DNA of 64,000 nucleotides from Alnus glutinosa (taxonomy: Eukaryota > Streptophyta > Magnoliopsida > Fagales > Betulaceae). The DNA lies in assembly GCF_958979055.1 (NCBI RefSeq), contig NC_084888.1, positions 34,777,804 to 34,841,803 of the forward strand, given 5' to 3'. Numbering within the stretch: position 1 is the first letter of the stretch; the number at the start of each line of letters is the position of its first letter. A program made the translations under genes and the position numbers. Of this stretch, positions 11,600-25,125 are shown piece after piece. The notes below the pieces were generated by a model. That model searched no databases and was not told the origin of the DNA. It was given only the letters and a program-made list of their open reading frames with translations.

Positions 11600-13559
11600 A
11601 GTTAGACAGAGAGAATCTTATTAAAGTTTTATGGTACTAAATTTATATTGGTTGAACGGTTTGAAAAAGGTACCTCTTTTTCTTTTTGACAGTGTGTACG
11701 TGTCTAATTTTTGCAATCTCGTGGCTTTATTTAAATCTTAAATAAATGGAGAGCAATTATTTTATAATTTATAGAAGATTTATAATCTCTAATAGTATAT
11801 TTGTTTATTATGTTGTCAATTTATTATTATTTTTTTTTTATAGGTACTAGCAAAACAAAAGACAAGCTATAGCCGAAAGACTAAAGCCAGAAACTTACAA
11901 GCTAAAGCCAGAAGGCTAAAGCTGGAAACATAAACAAAACACCATAACCATTGACCAACCATAAACTCTATTGAAATTTTTTAAATAATGTGGTAAATGT
12001 TTTCAAATTTAATTTGCATCATAGAATGATTGGTTTTCATTTCACTTAAAACAATAAATCAGAAAAAAAAAAAGAAGAAGGAAATTTGACCTCAACTCAA
12101 ATTTTGAGATGCTGGTGTGACTTAGTATTTTTTGCAATTAATTACTATTTCATACAAGAGAAATACGGGAATAAAAAAACAAAAAAACAATAATATTAAT
12201 AATAATGTGGAAACCGTGGGAGACTCATCTGAAGTTCAAAATCAAACAGAAGCAGATAACTCAACCATGATCTCCAACAACCCATTGATTTTTGAATTTC
12301 TTATATGTTGTTTCAGATCGTTGATTTTTGAACACTTGTATAGAATTGTGATGGGAGAGTAACTCATACTCTGTTACCTCAAACTTTCAACTATTATCTC
12401 AGATTGAAAGGTAAATTAAAGGTATTACATTGCATAAAATTGTGACAGTTTAACCGCAAAGGTACAATGAAGTAAAGCACATGTGACATGGCAGGGGGAG
12501 ATCGAGGAGCTATTCCTCATTTTGTTTTGTTTTTTGATACGGGGTTGCTAGTTTTGACTGCAGGGTACTTTGACTCAAACCTGTGGTTCCATCCTATCCT
12601 CTGATCAACCAGCTATTTCTAATCTTTGAGGCCAATTAAATTTGAATTATGTTCGTAAAACAATTATTTTTTCTTCTCTTTTGGGTACATGAAAAAATCT
12701 CTCTTTCTTTTCGCCTTGAGCAAAAATGAAGTAGATGAAGGAAGACTGAGTGAACGGCACAGTAAGGCTCGAAATGGATTAAATACAAGGAGGATTCTTA
12801 TCCCTAATATTTACGAATGCGTTTCTTCCGATTTCGAAGACCGAGAAAAAATTAATCTCTATTTTTTTTTTATTAATAATAAAAAAAAAATTAATCTCTT
12901 CATTCAAAGCAACTCTCCCTGATGGGGTCAGGTCCATTTGCTCACAGGATTGCTGAAAATGAGGAAGAAGAGGGAGACCAACGGTTGGATTTTTGGGTGA
13001 AAAAAGAGGATCGGAAGAAGAGGGACGCCAAAAGTTCCTTTCGTATTTTCGAGCCCCCCTTTCAATTCTCAAGAATGGGAGGAAGCCTAATCGAGGGGTC
13101 ACTGAGCTGTGGATTCATTGAACATTTGAACCCCAACTTTTGCAATCTCTTTGTGCATGTGAGTAGCTGTTGCAGCTCAAAACGTACGTGTCATTTAAAG
13201 AAAACATTTTCATGAACAATTGATGACTTTTCTAATAAGAAAAAATAAAAGTCAAATTCAAATTCAAATAGATATTCTCAATTTCCCAGGGTTTGTAGAC
13301 AATTCATGACTTTTCTAATACTAGCTAGTTACCGAATAGTTTTATGAGATTAAAATAAGAGAAATTTTTATTTTTTCATCTCCAATTCATTTTCATTTAT
13401 ATTTTTTTTTTTTCAAAACCAATTTGAAAAAGAGATAGATAGGAGATTGATGGGAGATGGAGGAGTAGACATGTTATTTTATTTCAACAACTGAAAAACA
13501 GTTTGAAAATTGAGATTGAAATAAGAGATAACTTTTTCTTTAAAACCAATTTTTTTTAC
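11600..13559. other. Gene-free spacer with a relic HSP70 5' flank
   Basis: No gene is supported. The segment 12725-12795 (GAAGTAGATGAAGGAAGAC, AACGGCAC, GGATTAAATACAA) resembles the leader sequence just upstream of exon 1 in copies 2, 3 and 7, so a further first exon was probably once here. Short frames at 12132-12362 and 12922-13215 show no recognisable domain. Confidence 0.4.
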
Positions 13560-14710
13560 AGATATGCCAAGGTAGGCCTTTATAATTTCACACATCTCTT
13601 TTTAAGACCATAGATTAGATTTCTTCTACAGCAAAATGTTTCTCTTCCCCTTTATAAGTGACCACAATCATAGGCTTGTCAGCAGGACCTTCAATGACCT
13701 TAAATGGCCAGGACTTGATATCATTTTGAACTAAGGAATCACTAAATTTCCTGCCAATCAATCGCTTTGCATCTGCAAAATAAATAAAAGAAGAATGATA
13801 AGATGATTCAACAAAACTAAATTAGAAGCAGAAAATCTCAATACTTATGAGCTTTTTATATTGGCATGTTTTTTTCTGCTTCTTTTTTTAACTAATAATG
13901 TGCCAAGGTGGCATATGACAATATTTAGAATTTAAAAAAGGAGTTTTTGTAGTTAATAAGTGTTAAATTATTGATTAAATAATTAAAATTATCTTCTTTT
14001 TGTATTATTAATTTAAGCTTTTAGAAAAATTGTGATTTAACATGATATCAGAACAGAGGTCCTAAGTTTGAATTATGTCTCCTTAATTTACCTCTCATTT
14101 CAATTAAATATTTTACATGTTTGGCCTCACTTATTAATTTTTTTAATAAAATTTAACCTAACATATGAGGGTAAATAATAAAATATTAATTAAATGATTA
14201 AATTTATTTATTTCTATTCACTTTTAAGCGAGATCGAGATTACCAAAAACACAGTTAGCGGAGATCCTGGCGACCTAGTCGTTGGGTGCCTCACCGACCA
14301 AAAGCTCTTTGTCAGTGAAGGCAACATAAGACGGCGTCATCCTGTTTCCCTGATCATTCACTATTATCTCCGCTCGATCATGCTGCCACACACCCACGCA
14401 GGAGTACGTTATTGAATCTCAAGCAACCAGCAGGAAACATGGAGCAGGAAACATGAAGCAGGAAACAGCCAACAGGAAACATGGAGCCCAAACTTTTCCT
14501 GATATTTAGGCTCCACTTTTCCTGATATTTAGGCTCCACTTGTCTAGTGTCTCCTTTACAGTCTCTCTCCTAGACTCCTATGTATAAATATAGAACTGAG
14601 CAGACAAGCTCAAACAAGACAATTAATAAAATCTTCTCTTACATTGTCTTCGTTATATACGTGGTCCCCAGATCAATCCCTGTCGCTGGCCGCTCTCCTT
14701 CGCCGGCCAT
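13560..14710 (-). pseudogene. HSP70: HSP70 copy 3, truncated and interrupted
   Basis: Exon 1 lies in two pieces (14663-14710 and 14244-14409) around a solo LTR. Leaving out the insert and its target repeat, the pieces add up to 214 bp, the length in all siblings. The intron is 471 bp. Exon 2 (from 13772 downwards) covers only about the first 70 codons, with [20 protein letters not shown] recognisable, and stops near 13560, so most of the ATPase domain and all of the substrate-binding domain are gone. It cannot make a chaperone. The upstream flank (14711-14950) is of the same type as in copies 1 and 6. Confidence 0.8.
14410..14657. mobile_element. Solo LTR, small Copia-like, inside exon 1 of copy 3
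   Basis: A 248 bp insert is flanked by the 5-bp repeat TACGT (14405-14409 and 14658-14662). The sibling in copy 6 (44750-44790) shows the uninterrupted site GAGTACGTGGTCCCC. The insert contains a TATA-like TGTATAAATATAG and an AATAAAATCTTCTC segment near its end, as in short LTRs. No internal region remains, so this is an LTR-LTR recombination product. The termini have decayed, which suggests a fairly old insertion. Confidence 0.65.
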
Positions 14711-15772
14711 TCTCGATGTCTGGAAGATGAAGGAAGTCTCTGAGTGAACGGCAGCGAAAAAGCTTCAAAATGGACTAAATACAATGGATCGGCGTGAAAT
14801 ACAAGTCGGACAGTTTTAGCTGGGAAAAGCTTCGGATCGAACATCTCCACCCGAAGGCGAGGGGTTGGATCCCAATTCGTGTGTAAAGTGTAGTGAACAA
14901 ATTCGCCTACTTTTCCATCGTGAGAGCAATGCTCAACTGTAACCATTACCACAAATTGGAATGGTGGACGTACCGAACCACCTCAAACCGGCCTCTTGTA
15001 TTTTCTTTTCACTGTTTTTCCATCCTATTTTATATTTTATTCAAATTTGGAGGGATATTGATATTGATATTGAAGATAAGCCGGATAAATTCTCCCATCC
15101 AGTTAAGATCAACAAATTAACCACATATTAAAAGGAGGTCGCTTAAGGCCAGTGGCCACTAATGGAATGGAATAAAGCCCATAAATACTTACAACAATTT
15201 TTAAGGCCGGCCCTCAATTAATTATAAAAAAACAAACAAATAAATAAATAAATAAGAAGAAAGATTAGTCGATATTTTTAATGAAGGCCCCAATTATGAT
15301 AAAAATAAATAAAAAGAAAGAATTTAATGTGCAAGATATATATTAAGATTTTAGAGGAAGAAATTAAAGATGGAAAATTATTTAGTTTCAAGATATTAAA
15401 ATAATTAGACGATGATAATTTGTCAAAAAAAAAAAAAAAAGTCCTAATTTTTAATGTTTTGATCAAATATGATGTTTATTTGGTGTTTAGATTTATTATC
15501 AGAACCAAAAGTCTTAAAAGAAGTTTTACAAATACAAGAAAGTACTCAAATTAATGTACTAAATTTTATAAAATCGTACTTAAGATCGTGCATTACTCTT
15601 GTTGCCCGTGCTTTTAACTACTACAAGGTTTGATCTTAAAAAAATAAAAATAAAAATAAAATAAAATAAATAAATAAAAAACTACAAGGGTTGAGGCGTA
15701 GACTTGGACTCTTGACAAGGAGTGCCGAGGCAGATGATATCCATGGGGCATAAGAACTAGGTACGATTTGAT

Positions 15773-17378
15773 CAGGACGGAGTGAGAATGTATTTTGGAC
15801 AGGAGTGAAGTAGTCGAGGCATGAATTACAAATATATTAAAATAAAAATAGATGGCAAAGCATAAATAAAAAAAAAATATTAAGATTAAAGTTAAAATAA
15901 ATATATAAAAATGAAATTAGCATAAATTTAGTTTTGACAACAAAAATAAAACAAAATAAGGGTTTCATAATATATCAAATTTAGCCAAAACACCTATCAA
16001 AATGAAACCCATCATTTTTTTTAATCCCAAAAATTATCTATAAAATAAATTTACATGGTTATGTTGGAGTCTTTAAAAAAGTTTTAAAAAAAATTCTAAA
16101 TTAGCAACAAATGAACTCACATAATGAACAATAGAATATAATAGCTTTCACATGTCAAATTTTTCAATTAATTGTTTAGACTTATAAACTATAATAACCA
16201 ATATTCTCAATATTTAATAACCATAATATCCAAATTACAATACCACTTATATTAGGAACTGAGCTTAGAAAACTAACCCCAAAAAATGTGACTTGCGTTA
16301 GTGATTTTACACCACTTTTGTGGTGCGAATTAATTGTTGTTCTGTGTCATTAAAATCAGATTAAATCAACAATTTTCAAAATCAAAATTTTATAATACTG
16401 TAAAGTAAAAATCAAAAAATAATAATAATAAAAAATTATCAACAATGCATTCAATAATTATTGAACAAATCAAATAATTTTTACGACACACAAATTAGTC
16501 ACACAAATTAAAAAAAAAATGTACAAAATTTGACTTTTACTTATTCTTCATACGTCACTTCTCATTGTTCAATTTGTACAAAATTTGTCTTTTTCTTCTT
16601 ATTAGTCAATGTTGGGTCAGTGTAAATTTTTTTAAAATTTTTTTAAGTATATTTTACTCTCACGACTGGACACTTCTGATCGACTAGACTCTTCTGTAGA
16701 CTTGCTCAGTTTTTCCTATTTTTCTTTTGTACTCATCTTCTCGACTTTTCTCCTGTTTTCAAGACTCTTCTCTAGACTCTTCTTCACCTATGTCTAGCTT
16801 CTTCTAAAAGCCAATAATCCCTTATTTCTCTTCACTTCTTCTTTAGACTTCAATTCATGTTTTCAGTTTAATTTCGCCATAAGGCTGTAAGTCACATTTT
16901 CAGCTATCTCTTCAGTTTTTCACCATATGACCAAAAAAAAAAAAACAAAATATTAGTGTTTTGAAAACTTACAAAGTTAAAATGAAAGGGAAGCACTGAA
17001 GGTTGAAGCAATGGCCATGTAAGATCAGAGACAGCAAGATTTAAGACACTTTTTTCTAGGTTTAATTGGGTAAGGTAATTTTTATTTTTTATTTATTTTT
17101 TTTGCTTGTGGACGCGTGGAATGTAGTTTGGTCAGAGGGCCTTTTTTAGGTTTAATGGCTTTTGATATCTATAGCAAATATGAATTGTAAAATATGGATC
17201 GTAGATCGGCTTTGAGGAAAAAAAAAAAAAAGAAATTGGGTAAGGGCTAACATAATTTTTTAGAAGGAGCCAATAATTTTTTGAGAAGGGCCAATGGGTT
17301 AATCCTTCTAAATTTTTTTTTTCAAAAAATTGGGGCGGGGTATGGCCCCTGCCAGCCCCCCCCACTCCTCCGTCTATG
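15773..17378. mobile_element. Non-autonomous hAT-like element
   Basis: GATTTGAT is repeated on both sides (15765-15772 and 17379-17386), an 8-bp target duplication. The uninterrupted site is present near 3340 and 46220 (TACGATTTGATGCTTA). The ends are imperfect inverted repeats: CAGGACGGAGTGAG on the left and, reversed, CATAGACGGAGGAG on the right. The 1.6 kb interior is AT-rich and has no transposase-like frame. Confidence 0.6.
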
Positions 17379-17416
17379 GATTTGATGCTTAATGTCCAAC
17401 TGGGCATCAAGTGCTT

Positions 17417-19337
17417 TGATGAGTGCCAAAAAGTGTATATTTGGACCCCTTAATTTACATTAGTTAAACCTTTAGCTTTGTTATTTTCTGATATTTTTGT
17501 TTAGTTTTTGTGTTTAAGTGTTTTGCAGGTGATCGAGAGAAAATGATGATTTTTACGTGGAATTGCAATCAAATTGAAAAACCAATTAAAGCTGGCAGCA
17601 CCTACACTTTGTTTCTTCCCATAAGAGAGTAGATATTCAGCATGTTAAACTGTCCAGAATTGGCGAGAATTGTGATTTGAACAGCAGCATGGGCAGCCAC
17701 CTGTAGCAGCACTTAGTGATGGGCAACAACTTCTCTCCCACTTCCAAGACCTGCTGGCCGCATCCATTAACACAATAATCTCTCCACTCTTGTCTCCCAT
17801 CAAACATTCATATTTTTATTCCCTCAAAAACCAGCAGCAGAGAATCACGCCCCACATTCTTTCCATGCACCTTTTGGCCAATACATTACCACTCATCTCA
17901 TCTCTCCTTCCTTCCATTCAACCACATAAAATAATCATCTCTCCTCACTTCCACTTACTCGGCCAAAACAATGCAGCACACTCTTCTATTCTTTCCTCCA
18001 CATTCTCAGCAGCACGCCAAGGACAGCAGCTCTTCCCAAAGCCTGCAGCAGCACCAAGCTCCTAGGACAGCAGTCCACGTCAGGGCAGCAGCACTAAGGA
18101 CAGCAAAGCATCATGGGCAGCTTCCTCCATGCCAGGCAGCACCTCCACGCCAAGGATAGCACGTCCAGGAATTCCCAAACACCAGCAGCATGGGCTGCAC
18201 CTGACCACTCAGCACAGCACCTGCAGCAGGCGCCAAGGGCATCACGTGAAGGCAGCATGGACAGCACTCCTCTGCAGGGGAATCACGCAGTACCAGAATT
18301 TCTGTCCCAATTGAGATGCAGCACACGTTCACCTCCAAGCACAAAAACACCAGCACTCCACTCAATGGACAGCATCTCTCTTTCCACTCAACCAACCGGA
18401 CAGCTTGCACACTTGACAGCAAAGAGAGCGCCAATTTCTTCCCATACCCGGCAGCAAAACACACGTGATCGAGAGAGGGCTGATGCCCTAGAGCTTGCAC
18501 TATATATATTTGTTGTTTCTCTTGTAAAAGAGAGAGATAGTAGAGGCGTGAACCTCTCTGTACATAACTTCCTGCTTCTCTCCTTCTTGCTTCTCTCCTT
18601 CTTATAGCTTATTTCTTTCCTTTTGTAACTCTTTGATTTTTATGCTTTTAATTTAATGTTTTAAGTTGTAGTTATTTTTATCCATGAGTAGCTAATTTCT
18701 CAACTAAGGTTGAGGATGAAACCTCACCTTTGAAGAGCAATTATATTTTTATGTGAGTGTATACCATCCGATTTAATTAGATTTAATATTTCCAATATTC
18801 TACTTCTTTTCAATTGTTGAGATGAATACTTGGGTATCTCTTGTGATTTCCGGATACAAGTGATTATTTGAGAATAGTCTCATTTAATTGATTGCTTGGA
18901 TTTTTCGTTTATCAAAATATTGGATATTCATTGTGTTTCGTTCTACGGATACATTTGATGATTTGGTTAAAAACCGGATATCTTTTGTGATTTGTGCAAA
19001 GAACGGATTCATTGAATGATTTAATTAATTTTTGAAGCATAGTAGAACATTCATAAGATTTTTACGGTGAGAACTTCGGATGTGTATTAACGAACATGAG
19101 AATGTGTTGCTGTGATTTGGTGGGTGTGGATTCTAAAACCTTAGTACATTTCTCTTTTCTTTTCCCTTTATTTTATTTTTCTATTATTCACCAAATTCGG
19201 AACTAGGTTAAAATAGAATTAGTTTAAATAGAAATTAATTTTTGCAACGCAATTCCCTGTGGATACGATCTCGCACTTGCACATACATTATATTGCAAAC
19301 GATTCGTGCGCTTGCGAGTATTAAAATTTGCACACCA
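17417..19337 (+). mobile_element. Large solo LTR (1,921 bp)
   Basis: The insert begins TGATGAGTGCCAAAAAG and ends TTGCACACCA, so it has the TG...CA ends of an LTR. TGCTT is repeated on both sides (17412-17416 and 19338-19342). A TATA-like CACTATATATATTTG lies near 18498 and a GGATACGATCTCGCACTTGC segment lies near the 3' end. There are no gag or pol sequences, PBS or second LTR next to it, so it is a solo LTR. The long proline, serine and glutamine-rich frames at 17790-18607 come from its CAGCAGCAC-rich interior and are not genes. The family is unassigned; LTRs this long occur in several Ty3/gypsy-type and large non-autonomous plant elements. Confidence 0.7.
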
Positions 19338-20991
19338 TGCTTGTTTCATTTACACCTTTTTTTGTTAAAGTGTCGTACATCGTCAAGAGATATATAATTT
19401 TGGCACTTTATAAGTCATGGACACTTTTCCTCTCTCTCGAAGCGTCTTTTGAAAGAGAGTAAAACTCATGAACTTTTACATAGTATCAAAGCAAGTTTCT
19501 TGGATAATAATAGGTTTTTTCCTCTCAATTGAATACGTGTTTGACCAAAAGTTATAACAGGTGAAGGGGCGTGTTAAAGTGTCTCACATCTCCAAGAGAT
19601 ATGTAACTTGGACACTTTATAAGTTATGGACACTCCTCCTCTCTCAATGCATCTTTTAAAAATGAGTAAAGTTCATAAACTTTTACAAGCATCAACTCAA
19701 CTGCATATGAAGCTACACAAGCAGCTGCCAATGTGGCTTCATATGCCGTTGATGCTGCCCTATTGAGAGCTGATTGCCACGTGGGTAGCTTGCACAGTAA
19801 GTTTAACATTTATCCCTTATTCCCTTGGTTTTATTGGATTATAGGCATAGACCCTACCTAGCTTGGTTGCCTCCAGTTTTGTTGTCTTTTTTCGGTTCTT
19901 TAGAATAATTTTTGTGGTTATTTACTTGATTTTCGCTTGCAAATACTCTCTGGGAGCTTAGGCCAAGGGACTTCGATCCCATTGAAAAGTCTTGGACGAG
20001 GTTTCCACAAGAAATGGGTGGCCGAACCACCTTAAGGCTTCGGTCACCTTTTATTTGGTCAATAGATGAGGCCAAGTCACACATCTTTTAGCTTTAAAAA
20101 TAAAATATATATATATTTTATTATGGACGACATGTGTCATTACATAATTTGATCTAATATGATACATTAATGAAATCTATCAAGATTTTGGACGAAAGTT
20201 AATAATAAGAACTTATTTATTATTTTAGCATACCACAAAAAACTCTTCAAACATTATTATACCACTTAAAGCTTGACGCAAATCAGCGTAACCGTATAGA
20301 CTAATATTACATTTTTTCCAAAAGGAAATAATTAGTTTGATCTTCAAGACAAGTTGCAATTAATAGTAATTGACTCGATGGACATGTTTTCCCATATAGA
20401 AGGCAAGGATTGCATAGACCATATATGGTTAGATTAGGCACATTCAGCTCTCTCATTATTCGTGTTTAATTCACTACTGAAGTAACGTTTCATCATTGTT
20501 GGTTGGGGTTTTAGGGAACAATATTTCGAAACATCAAGTTTAGGTTGACATTTAGATTTAGAACATGTATCAATTCAATTTATTTAGAATTAATCCCTGA
20601 AATCCCAAAATCCAGGTCAGGCTTTACTTCAATTCCACCAAAAACATCACTTGATTATAGCGGACATATATACTTACCCAGATGAAAACCTCGAATAAAC
20701 TCAAAGTTGTTGTTCTAAATCGCAATGAAATATTAACATTCGCATCAACAATGACAAAACCATAAATTACAAATTCTATTTCAAATTTTGTAACTGCTAC
20801 CCAACAAAGCCACATCAAATTAAACACACTCTGGCAACAAAAATACACAAAATTAAGTCTGGACAAATAAAGTCGGGGATACTCAATTATTGTCCTCATC
20901 AAAATGAAAAGTTCTATTACAGACTCTAGTGTCCTAATTGTCCTCATCAAAATAATTGTCATCTTTTTTATGAGAGGAGCTGCTCAATTGC

Positions 20992-23900
20992 TTATTGTCG
21001 TCTAGATTTCTTTGCAATGATGGGATTGCAGATTAACTCGAGTCCAATTAGCTTGTCCTCAAACTCATCTGCCTCCACATGCTGGATACCATCTAACCAG
21101 GCAATCACGTGCTTAATAGCAGCTTCAATCTTCTCCTTACCAGCAGCGTCAAGCTCGTCACCAATCTCCTTATCATTGACAATGCTCTTCATTTTGTACG
21201 CATAGTTCTCCAAAGCTTCCTTAGCCTTAGCCTTCTTCCTGTGCTTATCATCTTCAACTTCATATTTCTTTGCGTCCAGGACCATCCTATGAATCTCTTC
21301 AGTGGATAGCGAAGCCTTGTAATTTGTAATTGTGATACTATAACTAACGCCAGTGGTCTTCTCCATGGCAGAAACTTTCAAAATACCATTGGCATCAATC
21401 TCAAAGCATACTTTCATCTGAGCGATTCCCTGGGGTGCTGCAGGAATGGGGGAAAGCGTAAATTCCCCCAGCCAGTTGTTATCCACAACTCTTGCTCTCT
21501 CACCCTCATAAACTTGGTACAAAGCAGAAGTTTGGTTATCAAAGGCGGTGGTGTAGTCATGTTCAATCTTGGTGGGAATGGCAGTATTCCTTGGAATTAC
21601 AACAGACATGCACCCTCCATTAGCGTTAATCCCAAGGGACAACGGGGTGACATCCAATAACACAATGTTTTGGACTTTCTCATTGCCCATTCCAGCCAAG
21701 TTTGCAGCTTGAACAGCAGCTCCATAAGCCACAGCTTCATCTGGGTTGATGCTCTTATTAAGCTGCTTTCCATCAAAGAAGTCTTGCAAAAGCTGCTGCA
21801 CCTTGGGAATCCTGGAAGAACCACCAGTAAGAACGACATCATGGACTCCTCCCTTATCCATCTTAGCATCAATCAAACACTTCTCCACAAGCTCAATAGA
21901 CTTCTTGAACAAGTCCATATTGAGTTCCGCAAATCTGGCACGAGTAATACTTGAGGAGAAATCAATACCATTATCTAAAGAATCAACTTCAATGGTAGTC
22001 TCAGCTGCAGAAGAAAGAATCCTTTTTGCTCTCTCACAAGCAGTTCTCAACCTCCTTAGAGCTCTGGCATTTCCACTAATGTCCTTCTTATGCTGCCTCT
22101 TAAATATTTCAACGAAGTGCTTTAACATTCTGTTGTCAAAGTCCTCACCTCCGAGGTGAGTGTCTCCAGCAACGGCTTTCACTTCAAAAGTACCATCGTC
22201 AATGGTAAGTAAAGAGACATCTGCAGTACCACCACCCAAATCAAAGATCAATACATTTTTCTTATCAATGGCCACCTTGTCAAGACCATAAGCAATGGCT
22301 GCAGCCGTTGGTTCATTGATTATTCGCATAACATTAAGTCCTGCAATGCCTCCAGAATCCTTTGTGGCCTTACGCTGTAAGTCATTGAAGTAAGCCGGGA
22401 CAGTGACTACAACATTTTTTACAGTTGTGCTAAGGTAGGCCTCTGCAATCTCACGCATCTTTTTTAAGACCATGGATGATATTTCCTCTGCAGCAAAATG
22501 CTTCTCTTCACCCTTATAATTGACCACAATCATTGGCTTGTCGGAAGGACCTTCAATGACCTTGAAAGGCCAGAGCTTGATATCGTTCTGAACTAAGGAA
22601 TCACTAAATCTCCTACCAATCAACCGTTTTGCATCTGTAAAATAAATAAGAGAAAAATGATCAAATGATTCAACAAGACTAAAGTAGAAGAAGCAGCGAA
22701 TCTCAATATTGACGAGTTTTTATAATTGGCACTCCTTTTTATTTTTACTAGCAAATTGTTATAGTGGCATAGGACAATATTTAGGGTTTGAAAAGGAGTT
22801 TTTGTTGTTAATAGATTCAATATACCTTTTTCTTTTTTTCTTTTTTTTTTTTTTTAAGAATTGGAATGAGAGACAGACACAATGTAACCTCGTAAGTAAA
22901 AGTAAAAGAATTTATCTGACCAATTTTCTTAAGAAGTGATTTATTTTTGTCAAGATCATCTATTTTTTGGGCCAAGATCAAATTCGATGGTTATGTGAAT
23001 TGTGAAATATATGTAACAGTTTCCAATACCAGCATATGATTGGATGTTAGTTTATTTTATTTGTTATTGTTTTTATAACAAAACAATCATAAAGAAAGTG
23101 CATTTGAACATTTCTTAAGATATCGCTTCAAATGATTCCCAAGAATCTTTTTCAGCTCTTGATTGAGTTTTGAATTGAAAACGGACATCGATCTAGATTT
23201 ATAGTTTTTAGGTCCAAACCTCTAATAATTAAATACAAAGGATTAAAAAAGAAAACTTAACATTTTTGTTTTTATAACGAGGAGAACGTTGTACGCATGA
23301 CCCACCAACTAGATGTGGTACTGTATTAATTTTTCCCTAAAATATCCAAATTACCCACAAAATATATATATATAAAAGAAAGGAAAACTAAAGATACAAT
23401 TTTAAAAAAAAAAAAAAAAAAAAGAGGAAGTCGCACGGGTGGTTGAACCATGCATCCCAGCCACCCCTCAAGGCTGAGGGTTGATCAATCAGACCTTAGC
23501 CTTCCTTTTCTTTTCTTTTCTTTTTTTAAATTACATTTTTTATACAACTTTTTAGGAGTAATTTAAATATTTTAAGTAAAAATTAGCACGTACACATATA
23601 ACGTGATCAATTTTCCTTTCATTTTCACGCCAGAAGCTAATGAAGGGTGTAACTTGTAAATGAATAGTAGTTTGGGAAGCCTAAATAACTCCTTATTAAA
23701 AGTTTGAAGGTATCTTTATAAAAGGTGCGTTAGTTTGGAGGGTTAAATGTAGTTTTTGAAAAAAAATTAAAACACTTTAGATAATAATTTTTTTTTTGAT
23801 TTCTTTGTTGGTCAAGATCATCCATTTTTTGGGATTGAAATTCAACGGTGATGTGAAATATAAAACACTTAGCAATGTCACGAAGGTGAGTGGTTATAAG

Positions 23901-25082
23901 TTTAGTAAGTTTTATAATTATTCAATGATGTAAAATGCAATTTAGTACTAATAAATCGGGCAAGAGGATGTTAAGGAACAAAATTTGGCAATTGTTGGAA
24001 TACAATCAACGTGTAGCTATGAGAATTATTTAGGATTACTAGCATTGATTGAAAAATCCAAATCAAGGCCTTCAAATTAAGTATCGAGGACCAAATTTAG
24101 AATAGTACGATAGAATTACTTGGAATTAAGGTCAAATTCCTTTCTCAAGCAGGAAAGAAAGTCCTCTTAAAGCAATGGTTCAAGCAATTCCAACTTACAG
24201 GATGAGTGTCTTTCAACTACCAAAAAAACTTTGTAGGAAAGTTAATTTGATAATGCTTAAATTATGGTAGGGCTAAAGGAGAAAGAATCAAAGATTCATC
24301 AGATGAGCTGGGAAAAGAATGGTTTCTCGAAGTCTTAGGGTGCATGGTTTGTAATTGAGAGACTGAGCTAGAATGTTTAAATACAACATAATTAAAACCT
24401 ATTTTTTGCTAGTTTAACTAACCACTTTTAAAACTACCCTCCAACTTATTATCTAAATTTCTATCTATTTTATTAAAATAATCATTTTTAATAATTTTTT
24501 TATTATTTTTGCTAAAACCCCATATCCATTCTTCTCTGCTAACCTAAAATCATGTCTCACAGGCATTTCATCAAACAACGACCTGCACTTTCAAGTTTTC
24601 AACCACTTTCAACCCAGTCGACCTTCACCAGCTCAAGCTTCAAAACCCGAAAACATCAAACACAGAGAAATTGCAGAAGTATCACATAGACACCATAATT
24701 AACCACACCATAATCAACCCACCGAAAATCAAAATCAAAATCAACCCACGGTAATTCGTCATCAACCCAATGTCAAAGAAAGATGATGAACCAAAAATGA
24801 AAATCAATTAAATGGGTAACTAAAACTGGGTTCTCTCCGCAACAATGCCAAGTTGTTGATCCTGAACCAAATGCCAAAGCACATACTTCTGATTACAAAT
24901 CCTCAAGCTTCCAACCAGGACCAGCTCGCACAAGTCAACAACCCAATTGGTCCCGGATCAGAGCCCCAAAATTCTTATAACCATTGAAACCCTCAAGCTC
25001 CACACACCTCATCCATAAAAACTTGATTAAAAACAAAAAAAAAAAAAAAAAACAAAACAAAACAAAAAAAAAAAAAACAAAA

Positions 25083-25125
<43 letters not shown>

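Larger units (their letters stand above)
14893..20630. repeat. Inter-gene spacer module, copy 2 (with two large insertions)
   Basis: This stretch is collinear with 2416-4740 once the hAT-like element (15773-17378) and the 1.9 kb solo LTR (17417-19337) are left out. The two insertions stand only 38 bp apart. No gene is supported in the remaining sequence. Confidence 0.6.

Noticed and set aside
17790-18607. Gln/Ser/Pro-rich frames of 60-164 codons
   Set aside because: They lie wholly inside the 1.9 kb solo LTR and come from CAGCAGCAC-type repeats.
21746-22159. Plus-strand frames of about 90-240 codons opposite HSP70 exon 2 (also at 8780, 31871, 43136, 43464, 51424)
   Set aside because: These are antisense shadows of the HSP70 coding strand, recurring at the same place in each copy because the coding sequence is conserved.
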